Shown here one piece after another: positions 28,232 to 37,955 of a stretch of 64,000 bases of DNA (positions are counted from its first letter, which is position 1; each line of letters opens with the position of its first letter). Source of the DNA: Candidatus Competibacteraceae bacterium (lineage in GTDB: Bacteria; Pseudomonadota; Gammaproteobacteria; Competibacterales; Competibacteraceae); contig RXIV01000007.1 in the NCBI GenBank assembly GCA_003989085.1, positions 1 through 64,000 on the forward strand, in the 5' to 3' direction. Below the pieces are notes generated by a model. It searched no databases. It worked only from the letters and a program-made list of their open reading frames with translations, and was not told the origin of the DNA. Position numbers and translations under genes: made by a program.

Positions 28232-29544
28232 ATAAGCCCAGTGATTCCGCCGCGCCGGATTTTCGCAATCGGGACATCAAGACCATCGTTAATGCGGGCC
28301 TCAAGCGCCGACATGCGGCCGAACGACGATTCCGCTGGTACGGACTGATCGCGATCAGTCTAGGGTTGGCCTTCGTAGCGCTGATGTTCGGCAACATCAT
28401 CAGTAAGGGTTACCCGGCGTTTTGGCAAACCTATGTCCAGTTGCCGATCAGGTTTGATCCCACGGTCATTGATCCGGAGGGCCATCATGATCCCAAGGCC
28501 ATCGAGAGTGCTGATTACGCCGCTCTGGTTCGGGCTGGACTGCGCGATCTGTTTCCTGCGGTGCAGGGGCGGACGGAATTGCGGGCTTTATATGACCTGG
28601 TCAGTTCTGATGCAGCTTATGAATTGCGCAGCCGGGTCATCGCTAATCCGGCGCTGATCGGGACAAGTCAGGAGGTCTGGCTACTGGCTTCGGCGACGGT
28701 CGATACCCTGGTTAAGGGCAACATTGACCGCACCCTCGATGAGACGGAACGACCTATCAAGGATAATCAGGTCGGCTGGATCGACAAACTCCAGGCGTCA
28801 GGCAAGATCGAGAAGCAGTTCAACACCATCTTGTTCACCGGCGGCGATTCCCGTGAGCCGGAACAGGCCGGGATTCGTGGAGCGTTGATGGGGTCGTTCT
28901 ATACTCTGCTAATCACCTTTCTGCTGTCGTTCCCAATGGGGGTGGCGACTGCGGTGTATCTGGAGGAATTCGCCCCGAAGAATCGCTGGACGGATTTAAT
29001 CGAGGTGAATATCAATAATCTGGCGGCGGTGCCGTCCATCGTGTTTGGCCTGCTGGGGCTGGCGGTATTCATCAACTTTTTCGGCCTGCCCCGTTCGGCG
29101 CCGCTGGTGGGCGGGTTAGTGCTGAGTCTGATGACCTTGCCGGTCATCATCATTGCCGGTCGCGCCGCTCTGACCTCTGTGCCGCCGTCGATCCGGGAAG
29201 CGGCGCTGGGCATGGGCGCGTCCAAGCTGCAAATGGTCGGGCACCACGTCCTGCCGCTGGCTATGCCTGGCATGTTGACCGGGGCAATTATCGGTATGGC
29301 CCGCGCCTTGGGCGAATCAGCCCCACTGCTGATGATCGGCATGGTCGCTTTCATCGTTGACGTGCCCAAGGGGCTGATGGACCCGGCCACCGTGTTGCCG
29401 GTACAGATTTATCTGTGGGCGGATCTGCCGGAGCGGGCGTTTGTAGAGCGGACTTCGGCGGCGATCATGGTGTTGCTGGCCTTCATGGTGCTGATGAACG
29501 GGCTGGCGATCATTCTCCGCAAGCGGTTTGAGCGGCGCTGGTAG
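28228..29544 (+). CDS. pstA: Phosphate ABC transporter permease PstA (long form)
   Basis: 438 residues starting at a GTG that overlaps the pstC stop. After a first helix (YGLIAISLGLAFVALMFGNI) there is a periplasmic insert of roughly 170 residues before the permease core. The core has VATAVYLEEFAPKNRWTD, AAVPSIVFGLLGLA and the EAA loop REAALGMGASKLQMVGHHVLP. The insert resembles the DUF3333-type N-terminal region of long PstA proteins. It pairs with the equally extended PstC. Confidence 0.9.
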   Translation: MNKPSDSAAPDFRNRDIKTIVNAGLKRRHAAERRFRWYGLIAISLGLAFVALMFGNIISKGYPAFWQTYVQLPIRFDPTVIDPEGHHDPKAIESADYAALVRAGLRDLFPAVQGRTELRALYDLVSSDAAYELRSRVIANPALIGTSQEVWLLASATVDTLVKGNIDRTLDETERPIKDNQVGWIDKLQASGKIEKQFNTILFTGGDSREPEQAGIRGALMGSFYTLLITFLLSFPMGVATAVYLEEFAPKNRWTDLIEVNINNLAAVPSIVFGLLGLAVFINFFGLPRSAPLVGGLVLSLMTLPVIIIAGRAALTSVPPSIREAALGMGASKLQMVGHHVLPLAMPGMLTGAIIGMARALGESAPLLMIGMVAFIVDVPKGLMDPATVLPVQIYLWADLPERAFVERTSAAIMVLLAFMVLMNGLAIILRKRFERRW

Positions 29545-29592
29545 CCGCTGTCCCTGACGATCTGCACGCCAATTACTGAGGATTTCCCCGTC

Positions 29593-30483
29593 ATGAGCAC
29601 TACGACCATCGAAATCAAGACCGCTCTGGACACCATGCTGAAGCCCAACCCCCATGTGGGCAAACAATCCAGCGTCGAGGTGACTGATTACAATAACCGG
29701 CAGACCGTCGGCAAAATCACCGTAGACCATCCCAAAATGATTTGTCGGGGGGTCAATGTTTATTACGGCGAAAAACACGCGCTCAAGAATGTCGGCATCG
29801 ACATTGGCGCTAATGAAGTCATCGCCTTTATTGGTCCATCCGGCTGTGGCAAGTCTACCTTTCTGCGTTGTCTGAACCGGATGAACGACACAATCCCGGT
29901 GTGTCGGGTTGTTGGACAAATCAAGCTGGATAACGACGACATCTACGACAAGAGCATTGATGTCGTGCAACTGCGGGCGCGGGTCGGCATGGTGTTCCAG
30001 AAACCCAATCCGTTTCCCAAGTCGATCTACGAGAACGTCGCCTACGGGCCGCGTATTCACGGGATGGTCAATACCAAGCCGGAACTGGACGATCTGGTGC
30101 GGGCCAGTCTGGAGCGGGCTGGCCTGATCAAGGAAGTCGAAAAGCGGCTGGAAGAACCCGGCACTAGCCTGTCCGGCGGCCAGCAGCAACGGCTGTGCAT
30201 TGCCCGGGCGATTGCGGTGGACCCTGAGGTGATTCTGATGGATGAACCCTGCTCGGCGCTGGATCCCATCGCCACCGCTAAAATCGAGGAACTGATCGAC
30301 GAACTGCGGGAAAAGTACACCATCGTCATCGTAACCCATTCGATGCAGCAGGCCGCCCGAGTCTCGCAGCGCACCGCCTATTTCCACTTGGGCGATTTGA
30401 TCGAAGTCGGGGAAACCGATCAGATTTTCACCAATCCCAAGCATAAGCTGACCGAAGACTACATTACCGGCCGCTTTGGCTGA
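29593..30483 (+). CDS. pstB: Phosphate ABC transporter ATP-binding protein
   Basis: 296 residues: Walker [10 protein letters not shown] at 81-89, signature LSGGQQQR, Walker B VILMDEP with CSALDPIA, and the switch His in VTHSMQQA. An N-terminal extension of about 45 residues precedes the usual PstB domain. It drives phosphate uptake through PstCA. It begins 48 bases after pstA and is followed by phoU. Confidence 0.95.
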   Translation: MSTTTIEIKTALDTMLKPNPHVGKQSSVEVTDYNNRQTVGKITVDHPKMICRGVNVYYGEKHALKNVGIDIGANEVIAFIGPSGCGKSTFLRCLNRMNDTIPVCRVVGQIKLDNDDIYDKSIDVVQLRARVGMVFQKPNPFPKSIYENVAYGPRIHGMVNTKPELDDLVRASLERAGLIKEVEKRLEEPGTSLSGGQQQRLCIARAIAVDPEVILMDEPCSALDPIATAKIEELIDELREKYTIVIVTHSMQQAARVSQRTAYFHLGDLIEVGETDQIFTNPKHKLTEDYITGRFG

Positions 30484-30524
30484 CCTGCACCCTACACTCG
30501 CCCATCCGACCGGAGCAATCCACT

Positions 30525-31271
30525 ATGGCTATCAGTCACGATGCCCATACCGTCAAGCAGTTCGACCTGCAACTCGCCAATTTGCGTAACCTGGTGCTGG
30601 AGATGGGCGGGCTGGTTGAAGATCAAATCAAGCGGGCTATCAAGGCGCTCGATGAGGAAGATATGACTGCCGCCCGGGAAGTCATTGCCCGCGACCGGCT
30701 GATCAACGGTATGCAGGTCAAGATCGATGAGGATTGCATCAGCCTGATCGCCTTGCGCCAGCCCGTCAGCAGCGATTTGCGAACCGTGATGGCGCTGTTT
30801 AACACCGTCAGTGAGCTGGAGCGAATCGGTGACGGCACCAAAAAAGTGGCCCGGATGACCATCCAGATTTACGACGGCGTCAGCAGTCCGCCCAGCGCTC
30901 GGCTGCTGCGCGACGTCACGCCGATGGCCGAATTGGCGGCGGAGATGCTGCACAATGGCTTGGACGCGCTGGTGCGGCTGGACGTGGAAAAGGCGTTGCA
31001 CATCATCCGCAGCGACGACGATTTGGATCAGGAATTTCAGTCAGCGCTGCGGCGGCTGATCACCTACATGATGGAGGATTCGCGGACCATCGGTCATGCG
31101 ATCAACGTGATTTTCATCATCAAGGCGCTGGAACGGATTGGCGATCACTGTAAGAACATCGCTGAACATATCGTGTATCTGGTCGAGGGCAAGAATATCC
31201 AGCAGCGCCGTAATCTGGATATGAGCCTGGCGACGTTTGCCCAGGAGAAGCAGCAAGAACAGCAGCCTTAA
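30525..31271 (+). CDS. phoU: Phosphate signalling protein PhoU
   Basis: 248 residues forming two three-helix bundles. The repeated metal-binding motifs are visible as ELERIGDGTKKVA in the first half and ALERIGDHCKNIAEHI in the second. PhoU restrains PhoR/PhoB signalling and Pst uptake when phosphate is plentiful. Its place as last gene of pst is standard. phoB and phoR are not in the window. Confidence 0.95.
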   Translation: MAISHDAHTVKQFDLQLANLRNLVLEMGGLVEDQIKRAIKALDEEDMTAAREVIARDRLINGMQVKIDEDCISLIALRQPVSSDLRTVMALFNTVSELERIGDGTKKVARMTIQIYDGVSSPPSARLLRDVTPMAELAAEMLHNGLDALVRLDVEKALHIIRSDDDLDQEFQSALRRLITYMMEDSRTIGHAINVIFIIKALERIGDHCKNIAEHIVYLVEGKNIQQRRNLDMSLATFAQEKQQEQQP

Positions 31272-31348
31272 TTGACAGGCAACGGGAATCGGAGCATGCG
31301 CTGGCAGCGTCATTCCCAATCCCCATATCTGCGCTTGCTACCGGGTGC

Positions 31349-32383
31349 GTGTTTGTTATGACCCTGATGGTCGATTCGATCAAAACCACGCTGAAGGACC
31401 GCGCTGCGACTCGGGGGTTGATCTGCGGTTTTGCGATGTGGCCTGACCAACGGATTCAGGATTTGGCGGGCGATGCGATCGATGAAATTTTCACCCAGGA
31501 GCCAACCGCGATCTGGCTGCATTTCAACGCCCATATCGGCCAGGCCCGTGACTGGATTCAGCAGGGTGAACGGTTGTCGGAGGGATCGCGCCAGTTCTTG
31601 CTGGAAACCGATGATCACAAGCGGCTTGAACGGTCGGGTGAAAGCCTGACTGCCGTGATCAGCGATATCCGTTACGATTTTGGGTTTGATTTTGACCCGG
31701 AGCGGATCGCTACGCTGCGCTTCTCTCTGGATCAGCACTGCCTGATCAGCATCCGGTATCAACCGTCCAGCGCTGCGGATCAGTTACGCACCGAGATCAG
31801 TCGGGGCCGCTATTTTGATAGCTCGGCCAAATTGATGATCCATCTGTTCGAGTCGCAGGCGGCGAAGCTGGAAGCCACCGTCACGCAAGTCCGCACCACG
31901 CTGGATGACATCGAGGATCTGGCTCTGGCGGGGCAAATGCGCGGTCAACAAGCGCAGCTGGGGGGGATCCGCCGGCTGGCGGTGCGCTTGTACCATCACT
32001 TCGCGCCCGAACATCGGATGCTGCAACGTCTGAGTCGGCGGCCGCCAACCTGGTTCAGCGACAGTGACCATGCTGATTTGCAGGATGTGGTGGAGGCGTT
32101 TCGGGAGCTGGTGGATGACCTGACCGAGACTCAGGAACGGGCCAAGCTGTTGCAGGAAGAACTCGCCGCCCGGGTCGCTGAAGAGACCAATAAAAACTTG
32201 TACATCCTTTCCCTGTTTACCGCCCTGCTGCTACCGCCCACTCTGATCACCGGTATTTTTGGCATGAACGTTGCCGGACTACCCGGATTACGGGATGAAA
32301 TGGCGTTCTGGTGGGTGATCCTGAGTTTGGCGGCAGTGTCGGGTCTCGTTCTGCTGATTCTGTACTTGCGGCGGTTGCTGTGA
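31349..32383 (+). CDS. CorA-family metal transporter, ZntB-like
   Basis: 344 residues. The long N-terminal cytoplasmic domain (IWLHFNAHIGQARDWI, typical of ZntB) is followed by a helical stalk and two C-terminal membrane helices. The pore motif GMNVAGLPG is the GMN signature in its zinc-transporter context. It likely moves Zn2+ or another divalent cation. Start is GTG 31349 or ATG 31358. It follows phoU by 77 bases, so shared transcription is possible but not required. Confidence 0.85.
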   Translation: MFVMTLMVDSIKTTLKDRAATRGLICGFAMWPDQRIQDLAGDAIDEIFTQEPTAIWLHFNAHIGQARDWIQQGERLSEGSRQFLLETDDHKRLERSGESLTAVISDIRYDFGFDFDPERIATLRFSLDQHCLISIRYQPSSAADQLRTEISRGRYFDSSAKLMIHLFESQAAKLEATVTQVRTTLDDIEDLALAGQMRGQQAQLGGIRRLAVRLYHHFAPEHRMLQRLSRRPPTWFSDSDHADLQDVVEAFRELVDDLTETQERAKLLQEELAARVAEETNKNLYILSLFTALLLPPTLITGIFGMNVAGLPGLRDEMAFWWVILSLAAVSGLVLLILYLRRLL

Positions 32384-32406
32384 AGCTTCGCGGCTGATTC
32401 GGACGA

Positions 32407-33294
32407 TCAGGGCTTCCCATGATTCTGCGTCTGCAACCAGAGGGCGTGTTTACAGCGGATATCGGCTAGCACCTCTAGATCGATCAAAGCGTCATTGCGG
32501 ATCCTCTCGTCGTAATTTTCCCAGCCCATAAAGTCCCGCAATGCCTTGAGCAGACTCTCATCGCAAAGACCGGTCGCCGCACCTTTGTAAAATCCGCGAG
32601 CATGGAGAATCTGCTGAAGTTCATTGGCAATCGCGGTATCGATAACGGCCAGTTGTTCGGGATCGCTGCGGAAATAGGTCAGCCGGTGAATAGCGTACAG
32701 CCGCGCCAGTTCTGCAATCGGCGCTGGATGATCGTAAACCGAGATGTCCACATAGCGATCGTCAAAGCCGCCGTAACCACCGCCGGCCCGAACCACCAGC
32801 AATGCAGCGGATTGCTGACCGCGCCGGTCGCCGCCACCGGCTTGCCCAGCCTGTAAAGCGGCCATCAGCCGTTCCGCCAATGATCCAGCGCTCTCCGCAA
32901 AAGTCTGCACCATATTTTCCACCACTTGCGGCCCAGCCAGAGTATTACCCTGCGCCGCACAGCATTGACCCTGCACGCTACCTGCCCAGTCGAAACAATT
33001 GGCCCCGCTAAAACTGGCGGTGCGGCCTTGGGCATCAATGATCCCGACCTGGCGATAGTCACGCTGCTCGTCATTGCCGGTCAGAATCGCAATGGCCTGT
33101 TGTGGCGAAGCGCCATTTTCCAATAGCGCCAGTCCCCGTGGACCATAACTGGTATTGCAATAAGATTGGGTCGCCACCGCACCAACCCCTGCTTTAGCGA
33201 AAGGAATGGAAACGCCAACATTGGGGAACTTGGATTGCACAGCCACGCCCAGATCGCCAGTAGCAGGGTCGAAAGCGATAATGGAAAAAGTCAT
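32407..33294 (-). CDS. DUF1028 family protein (Ntn-hydrolase-like)
   Basis: 295 residues starting MTFSIIAFDPATGDLGVAVQS, with FPNVGVSIPFAKAGVGAVATQS and a glycine-rich GNTLAG segment, diagnostic of DUF1028, a family with an Ntn-hydrolase-like fold and unproven activity. After about residue 215 comes a small C-terminal helical domain (GFYKGAATGLCDESLLKALRDFM) that looks like a peptidoglycan-binding-type repeat. Met8 of the longest frame is taken as start. Confidence 0.8.
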   Translation of the reverse strand: MTFSIIAFDPATGDLGVAVQSKFPNVGVSIPFAKAGVGAVATQSYCNTSYGPRGLALLENGASPQQAIAILTGNDEQRDYRQVGIIDAQGRTASFSGANCFDWAGSVQGQCCAAQGNTLAGPQVVENMVQTFAESAGSLAERLMAALQAGQAGGGDRRGQQSAALLVVRAGGGYGGFDDRYVDISVYDHPAPIAELARLYAIHRLTYFRSDPEQLAVIDTAIANELQQILHARGFYKGAATGLCDESLLKALRDFMGWENYDERIRNDALIDLEVLADIRCKHALWLQTQNHGKP

Positions 33295-33311
33295 GGGGAA
33301 TTCTCCTGGAT

Positions 33312-33794
33312 TCAAGTCAGCCGTTCGATGAGTTGGGCGTGGTGAGGATACTGGCAGATCAGAGCGACCCGGTCGGCCAGGATAAAATCTTCGAAATCAA
33401 AGCCCGGCGCGACTGTACAGCCGATTAAGCTGAAGCCGTCTGGATCATTCACCGTAGCGCCGAACCAGCAACCAGCACGAATAGCCCATTGACAATGCTG
33501 ATTAGCGTGGGGATTGGAACCGAGTTGCTGGGCTATATAGATACCCTGATCGTCGAGAACATGAAGAGTCAATGGTGAACCGGCGTAGAAATGCCAGAGT
33601 TCGTCAGACTGGAGCCGGTGCAGGCGGGACTGTTGACAGCCCTTCAGCAAATAATAGATCGCAGTGGCAACAGGACGTGACTGAGCGCGGTCAGGCAAGG
33701 TCAGCATCAAATCAGCGGTATAGCTGCGACGGAAATAGCCGCCTTCAGGGTGGGCTTCGAGCTGCAAATGGGCAATCCAATCATCAGCGTTCAT
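33312..33794 (-). CDS. Cupin, DUF985 family
   Basis: 160 residues: LQLEAHPEGGYFRRSY, then TAIYYLLKGCQQSRLHRLQSDELWHFYAG with a cupin His/Glu set, and later CTVAPGFDFEDFILAD. The family is a metal-free or metal-binding cupin of unknown function found in many bacteria and eukaryotes. It lies 17 bases upstream of the DUF1028 gene on the same strand and may be co-transcribed. Confidence 0.85.
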   Translation of the reverse strand: MNADDWIAHLQLEAHPEGGYFRRSYTADLMLTLPDRAQSRPVATAIYYLLKGCQQSRLHRLQSDELWHFYAGSPLTLHVLDDQGIYIAQQLGSNPHANQHCQWAIRAGCWFGATVNDPDGFSLIGCTVAPGFDFEDFILADRVALICQYPHHAQLIERLT

Positions 33795-33850
33795 CAGTTC
33801 CTTCCTTTAATCTCGGAACGTCCACTTTCAGTAATTCTCCGTCGGCGCGA

Positions 33851-34633
33851 TCATAGAAGACTCAGGGTTTGATGAAAGTCTTGAGCTTTTAATTGCCCCC
33901 CGCACACTGGACACGTCGGCCAGCGTCGTATTTTCATGGTTCGCCATTCCATGCGTTTTGCGTCCAGCAACAGTAAACGTCCGGTGAGTGTTTCACCGAT
34001 TCCGGTTAGAACCTTGATCGCCTCAACGGCCTGAAGACTACCAATGACTCCGACCACTGGCGCGAGAATGCCGGTTTGAGCGCAGGTTTCGGGATTCATG
34101 ACGGCATCACGGTACAGACAACGATAACAACCACCCTCTCCATCGGGCCGCCAGACCAGCACTTGTCCCTCCCAGCGAATCGCCGCACCGGACACCAAGG
34201 GTTTACCAGACTGTACGCAAGCGGCGTTAATCGCCAGTCGGGTGGGCAAGTTATCACAGGCGTCCACTACCACATCAGCCTGTTGAATCTGCTCCAGCAA
34301 TTCGGCCTCGTCCAGGGATTTTTGAATGGTAGCGACACTAATCAATGGATTAAGCGCCAGCAAGGTGTCGCGAGCGGATTCCACCTTGGCCTGGCCTATC
34401 GCAGTAGTCCGGTGAATAATTTGTCGTTGCAAATTGGAAAGATCCACGGTATCGAAATCAACCAGCGTCAGCATTCCCACTCCCGCCGCCGCCAGATACA
34501 TTGCTACGGCGGAACCGAGTCCACCTAAGCCGATGATCAGCGCATGGGCCTCGCGCAGGCGCTCTTGCCCTTCAATATCAAATTCCGGCAGCAGGATTTG
34601 TCGGCTATAGCGCAACAGCTCATCGTCGGTCAT
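33851..34633 (-). CDS. moeB: Molybdopterin-synthase/ThiS adenylyltransferase (MoeB/ThiF family)
   Basis: 260-residue E1-like enzyme that adenylates the C-terminus of a small sulfur-carrier protein (MoaD or ThiS). The ATP site GLGGLGSAVAMYLAAAGVG, the Arg-rich NLQRQIIH, DACDNLPTR and the zinc pairs CYRC and CPVC are all seen. It has no rhodanese domain. MoeB and ThiF cannot be separated with certainty here. Its start codon lies at the stop of rsmE, so the two are probably coupled. Confidence 0.85.
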   Translation of the reverse strand: MTDDELLRYSRQILLPEFDIEGQERLREAHALIIGLGGLGSAVAMYLAAAGVGMLTLVDFDTVDLSNLQRQIIHRTTAIGQAKVESARDTLLALNPLISVATIQKSLDEAELLEQIQQADVVVDACDNLPTRLAINAACVQSGKPLVSGAAIRWEGQVLVWRPDGEGGCYRCLYRDAVMNPETCAQTGILAPVVGVIGSLQAVEAIKVLTGIGETLTGRLLLLDAKRMEWRTMKIRRWPTCPVCGGQLKAQDFHQTLSLL

Positions 34634-35368
34634 TTAATTCCAATCCCCCCATAACGCCTGCATGGCCGCCAGAGCAGCAAGGCCGGCAGTTTCAGTCCGC
34701 AAAACACGTGGTCCCAGGCGAATGCTGAGGAATCCCGCTTGACCCGCCTGAATGATTTCCGCCGGACTTAAACCGCCTTCCGGGCCGATTAGCAGGGTCA
34801 CTGGTTCCATCGGTGGTTCCAGATGACGCAAGCTCCGCTCGGCGGATGGATCAAGCAACAGCCGTAAACCAGGGTCTAACGATTGCGCCAGCCAAGAGCG
34901 AAGCGCCAGCGGTTCCCGCAGTTCAGTCAATTGGTTGCGCCCGCACTGTTCGCTCGCGCCGATTACGATCCCGCGCCAGTGTTCAATCTTGCGTTGCAGC
35001 CGCTCGTCCTTGAGGTCAACCCCGCCGCGTTCGGTAAAGAGCGGTTGAATCATCGTTACGCCTAACTCCACTGCTTTTTGCAGGGTGTAATCCATCTTTT
35101 CGCCGCGTGAAACACCCTGTCCCAAGGTGATCCGCAATGGTGATTCCACCTCGCCGGGTAAGTATTCTGTCACTTGCGCCCAGGCTTCACGCTTGCTGAC
35201 ATCAGCCAACGTTGCGGAAAATGCGCCGCCACCGCCATTGAACAGGATCAGCGCCGCGCCTGATTTGAGCCGCAACACGCGCACTGCATGATTAAAAGCA
35301 TTGTCATCCAACCGCACGGTCGCACCGATGGTCAGCGGCAGCGGAAGGTAAATCCGGGGAATGCGCAT
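34634..35368 (-). CDS. rsmE: 16S rRNA m3U1498 methyltransferase
   Basis: 244-residue SPOUT methyltransferase that modifies U1498 of 16S rRNA. The N-terminal PUA-like part has NHAVRVLRLKSGA; the SPOUT part has KMDYTLQKAVELGV, ERGGVDLK, ASEQCGRN and the SAM-binding knot LLIGPEGGLS followed by LGPRVLRTETA. The length is standard. It is directly followed by moeB. Confidence 0.94.
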   Translation of the reverse strand: MRIPRIYLPLPLTIGATVRLDDNAFNHAVRVLRLKSGAALILFNGGGGAFSATLADVSKREAWAQVTEYLPGEVESPLRITLGQGVSRGEKMDYTLQKAVELGVTMIQPLFTERGGVDLKDERLQRKIEHWRGIVIGASEQCGRNQLTELREPLALRSWLAQSLDPGLRLLLDPSAERSLRHLEPPMEPVTLLIGPEGGLSPAEIIQAGQAGFLSIRLGPRVLRTETAGLAALAAMQALWGDWN

Positions 35369-35484
35369 GGGCTGAAATCCGGTTTAAAACCAATGGGATT
35401 CAAAGTCATTACGCCATACCGACCATTTCTGATTCCAAGGTTGCTTAATCGCTAAACCGAGCGTCGGGTTGCGGCGTTCTGACA

Positions 35485-37680
35485 CTAAGGCGCTGGATCG
35501 GGATGGATCGAGTCTCCTGGAACTGGCCCTTGTCCTCGGACGATGGTTAATGAATAGGCTGGTAGCGTAATTGGCGTTGACGCCGCTGCACTCTGTATTG
35601 TGAAGTGTTCTGGCGGATTGCTTCGGGTGGGATAGCCTTGTTCCCCTTGGGAATGCCAAGCGTACTGTTTTGGAGAATACTGGAAAATATCCAGTTTTCC
35701 CTTTAGAAACGCGATCTCCTTATCCGAAGACTGAAGAAAGCGAATCGTCACGGACTGAGCTTGTTGTGGGCTTTTATTAATCAGCATCAAGGCCCACTGG
35801 TGATCAGGGCGGTACACGGCGTAGGCCGTGACCAAGGGTTGTCCTTGATCGTTTTTAAGATTAGATGAAGCCGGATAAAGCCGATGGAGTCGGTTCACTG
35901 GCTGCGCCCATGCTTGAGTCAGCAGCTTGGCTCCATAATAGGTAGGCATTGGCGCACGAATCCGCCCTTTATCATCAGCGAGGAATAGCATTAGATTACC
36001 CCACTGATCACAAGTCTCTGGTTCAAGGATTGGGGTATTTGGCTGGTAACCGTAAAGATAAGCTGTATGACCACCCAAGCTAAGAAACTGTCCGACAATT
36101 TCAGCATTTAGGAGGGCGCTGGGTATTTCTACTTCGGTTCGTCCTGCAAAGGCGGAATAACCATACTCGGTAATGATCCAAGGGATGTTTGCAGGAACGC
36201 CATCCTGACGTAGTGATTGCATGACTTTATCCAGTAATTCTGGTGCCTTAGCCAATTGAGGCGCCGCTGGATCGCAAATACCATCGAATGGATACCATTC
36301 AAAAGAAAAAAAATTAAAGTCTTCCAAACGGTGATGGATTCGCAGGTCGTTCAGGAAACGATTCATCCAAGAAGAATTACCTTGGGCATCGGGCCATGCG
36401 TGCCAGCCATCAATATCGGTCTGAAATCCCGGTCCTCCCAGTTTCAGTCTTGGGTTTATTTTGTGAATGATTTTTGCCCACTGTCTATAAAGCGCCCCAT
36501 AATCCTCTGGGGTTATATATTGTCCATCGGGTTCCTCTCCCATTTCAATCTGAGTAACAGGATACCCTCGCGACTTGAGAAAACGAATTTCCGCCGCGCT
36601 ATTTTCTGGAGTATCGTAAAGCAAGCCCACTGGCGTCAGTATCGGTAGATGATTGCTAAGGCCGCTACGCATGATGAGATCGAAACCAGGCTGTTCAACA
36701 TTTGGATCTTTGTCAGATACCCGATGCCAGGGGTCTGTTGATGACGTATAAATAATCGTTTGTTTGTCTTTATGTTTACCATGCCGTATCTCGTCGTGAA
36801 ACCGTCCTTTATCATCCAGTGTGCCGAAATAGAGTTCTCGTATAGCATAACCCAGTCCATCACGAATATCCCGTGACTTTATCGGGGCTTTAGCCGAAGC
36901 CTTAGTTAATAAAATTCGTACATAACGTGCTGAAATGAATTCTTGGCTCAGAAGCAGAACTTCATTGGTTTTTGCTTTGTCAACCATGTCCCCGTTTTGG
37001 AAGAGACGCCAACGACTATCGGGTGGGTTTTCGTTAAGATAGATAGGATCAACTCCATCCCAATACTCGAATTGATAGAAAGTGGCGTAGGGGGTGCCCC
37101 AAAGAATCCTGGCGGCATTAACATCAATTCGTTGACCGAAATCGATCACTACCCATTGCGGATGAAGGGCATTGTCTTCACCCGTATAATGCTGATCCAG
37201 ATAGGGATTGCTCTTCCAGAATGTTTTGGGATCATTATCATCCAGGCGGGAGTAACCGTTATTTCCAGCTTGATCGAAGGTATTGCCTCGACGCGGGAGA
37301 CGGTAGCCATGCGTTACCATGATCGGTTGGGCCGAATGATCGTTTGAAACCCAATAGCCTTCCTGGCGTTTTGGATTGCTCCAGACCCCTTTTTCATTCC
37401 AGTGCCAAACTTCGATTCCTAATTCAGTACGCAGCCGATAGGAGATAGGTTTAAATCCAGCACTTTTCATCTGGCGGATATTATCGGCAGTGTAAAGACG
37501 AGTGACATCGCCTTTTTCCAGGCCATCCAATCCTGCCCCAAATGCCTGGTTCGGTAGAAAAGTATTTGCGGCATGTCCAGAACTGAGATCGACCGTGATC
37601 AAGCCAGAGTCTTCCGCCCGCACTATACCGGTCAATAAAATACCAATGAATGGAAAAATCCAACACCTGGTTTTAATCAT
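35485..37680 (-). CDS. Secreted clan-A glycosidase-like protein with discoidin (F5/8C) domain
   Basis: 731 residues. A signal peptide (CWIFPFIGILLTGIVRA) precedes an N-terminal segment and an F5/8C-like domain at about 140-290 (WVVIDFGQRIDVNAARILWG, then ARYVRILLTKAS). A TIM-barrel-like region follows, with MGEEPDG (candidate acid/base Glu382) and ITEYGYS (candidate nucleophile Glu505), the spacing expected of GH-A enzymes. A beta-sandwich tail ends the protein. It probably acts on an extracellular or periplasmic glycan. The GH family and substrate are not clear. The DNA is somewhat A+T-richer than the neighbours. Confidence 0.65.
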   Translation of the reverse strand: MIKTRCWIFPFIGILLTGIVRAEDSGLITVDLSSGHAANTFLPNQAFGAGLDGLEKGDVTRLYTADNIRQMKSAGFKPISYRLRTELGIEVWHWNEKGVWSNPKRQEGYWVSNDHSAQPIMVTHGYRLPRRGNTFDQAGNNGYSRLDDNDPKTFWKSNPYLDQHYTGEDNALHPQWVVIDFGQRIDVNAARILWGTPYATFYQFEYWDGVDPIYLNENPPDSRWRLFQNGDMVDKAKTNEVLLLSQEFISARYVRILLTKASAKAPIKSRDIRDGLGYAIRELYFGTLDDKGRFHDEIRHGKHKDKQTIIYTSSTDPWHRVSDKDPNVEQPGFDLIMRSGLSNHLPILTPVGLLYDTPENSAAEIRFLKSRGYPVTQIEMGEEPDGQYITPEDYGALYRQWAKIIHKINPRLKLGGPGFQTDIDGWHAWPDAQGNSSWMNRFLNDLRIHHRLEDFNFFSFEWYPFDGICDPAAPQLAKAPELLDKVMQSLRQDGVPANIPWIITEYGYSAFAGRTEVEIPSALLNAEIVGQFLSLGGHTAYLYGYQPNTPILEPETCDQWGNLMLFLADDKGRIRAPMPTYYGAKLLTQAWAQPVNRLHRLYPASSNLKNDQGQPLVTAYAVYRPDHQWALMLINKSPQQAQSVTIRFLQSSDKEIAFLKGKLDIFQYSPKQYAWHSQGEQGYPTRSNPPEHFTIQSAAASTPITLPAYSLTIVRGQGPVPGDSIHPDPAP

Positions 37681-37955
37681 TTTTAATCCAAAAAATTGAT
37701 CGTTGGTTTCTTTTATTAATGATTACCTACCGTTTCAGTCGAAACGTTCCTGCCGGGCCTACCCCAAAAATGGGGCGGAACAGGCAATAGGGGGTTTCTA
37801 CCGCTCAATGGGCATCCATCCGGCGAAATCCACGCCGGCTGTCAGGCTCCTGCATGGCAGATCGTCCTGAGGCGGAGCGAAGCCGTTGGCTGTCGCCAAA
37901 TCCGGGGCGATTCAGGTAAAGTTGCTGCCCCTGGCAACCAAGGGTGTCCAAGATC

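Noticed and set aside
37681-37955. Possible riboswitch or small RNA between the glycosidase gene and rpe
   Set aside because: A CCCCA-AAAA-TGGGG-type hairpin is present, but no riboswitch core that I know could be matched.
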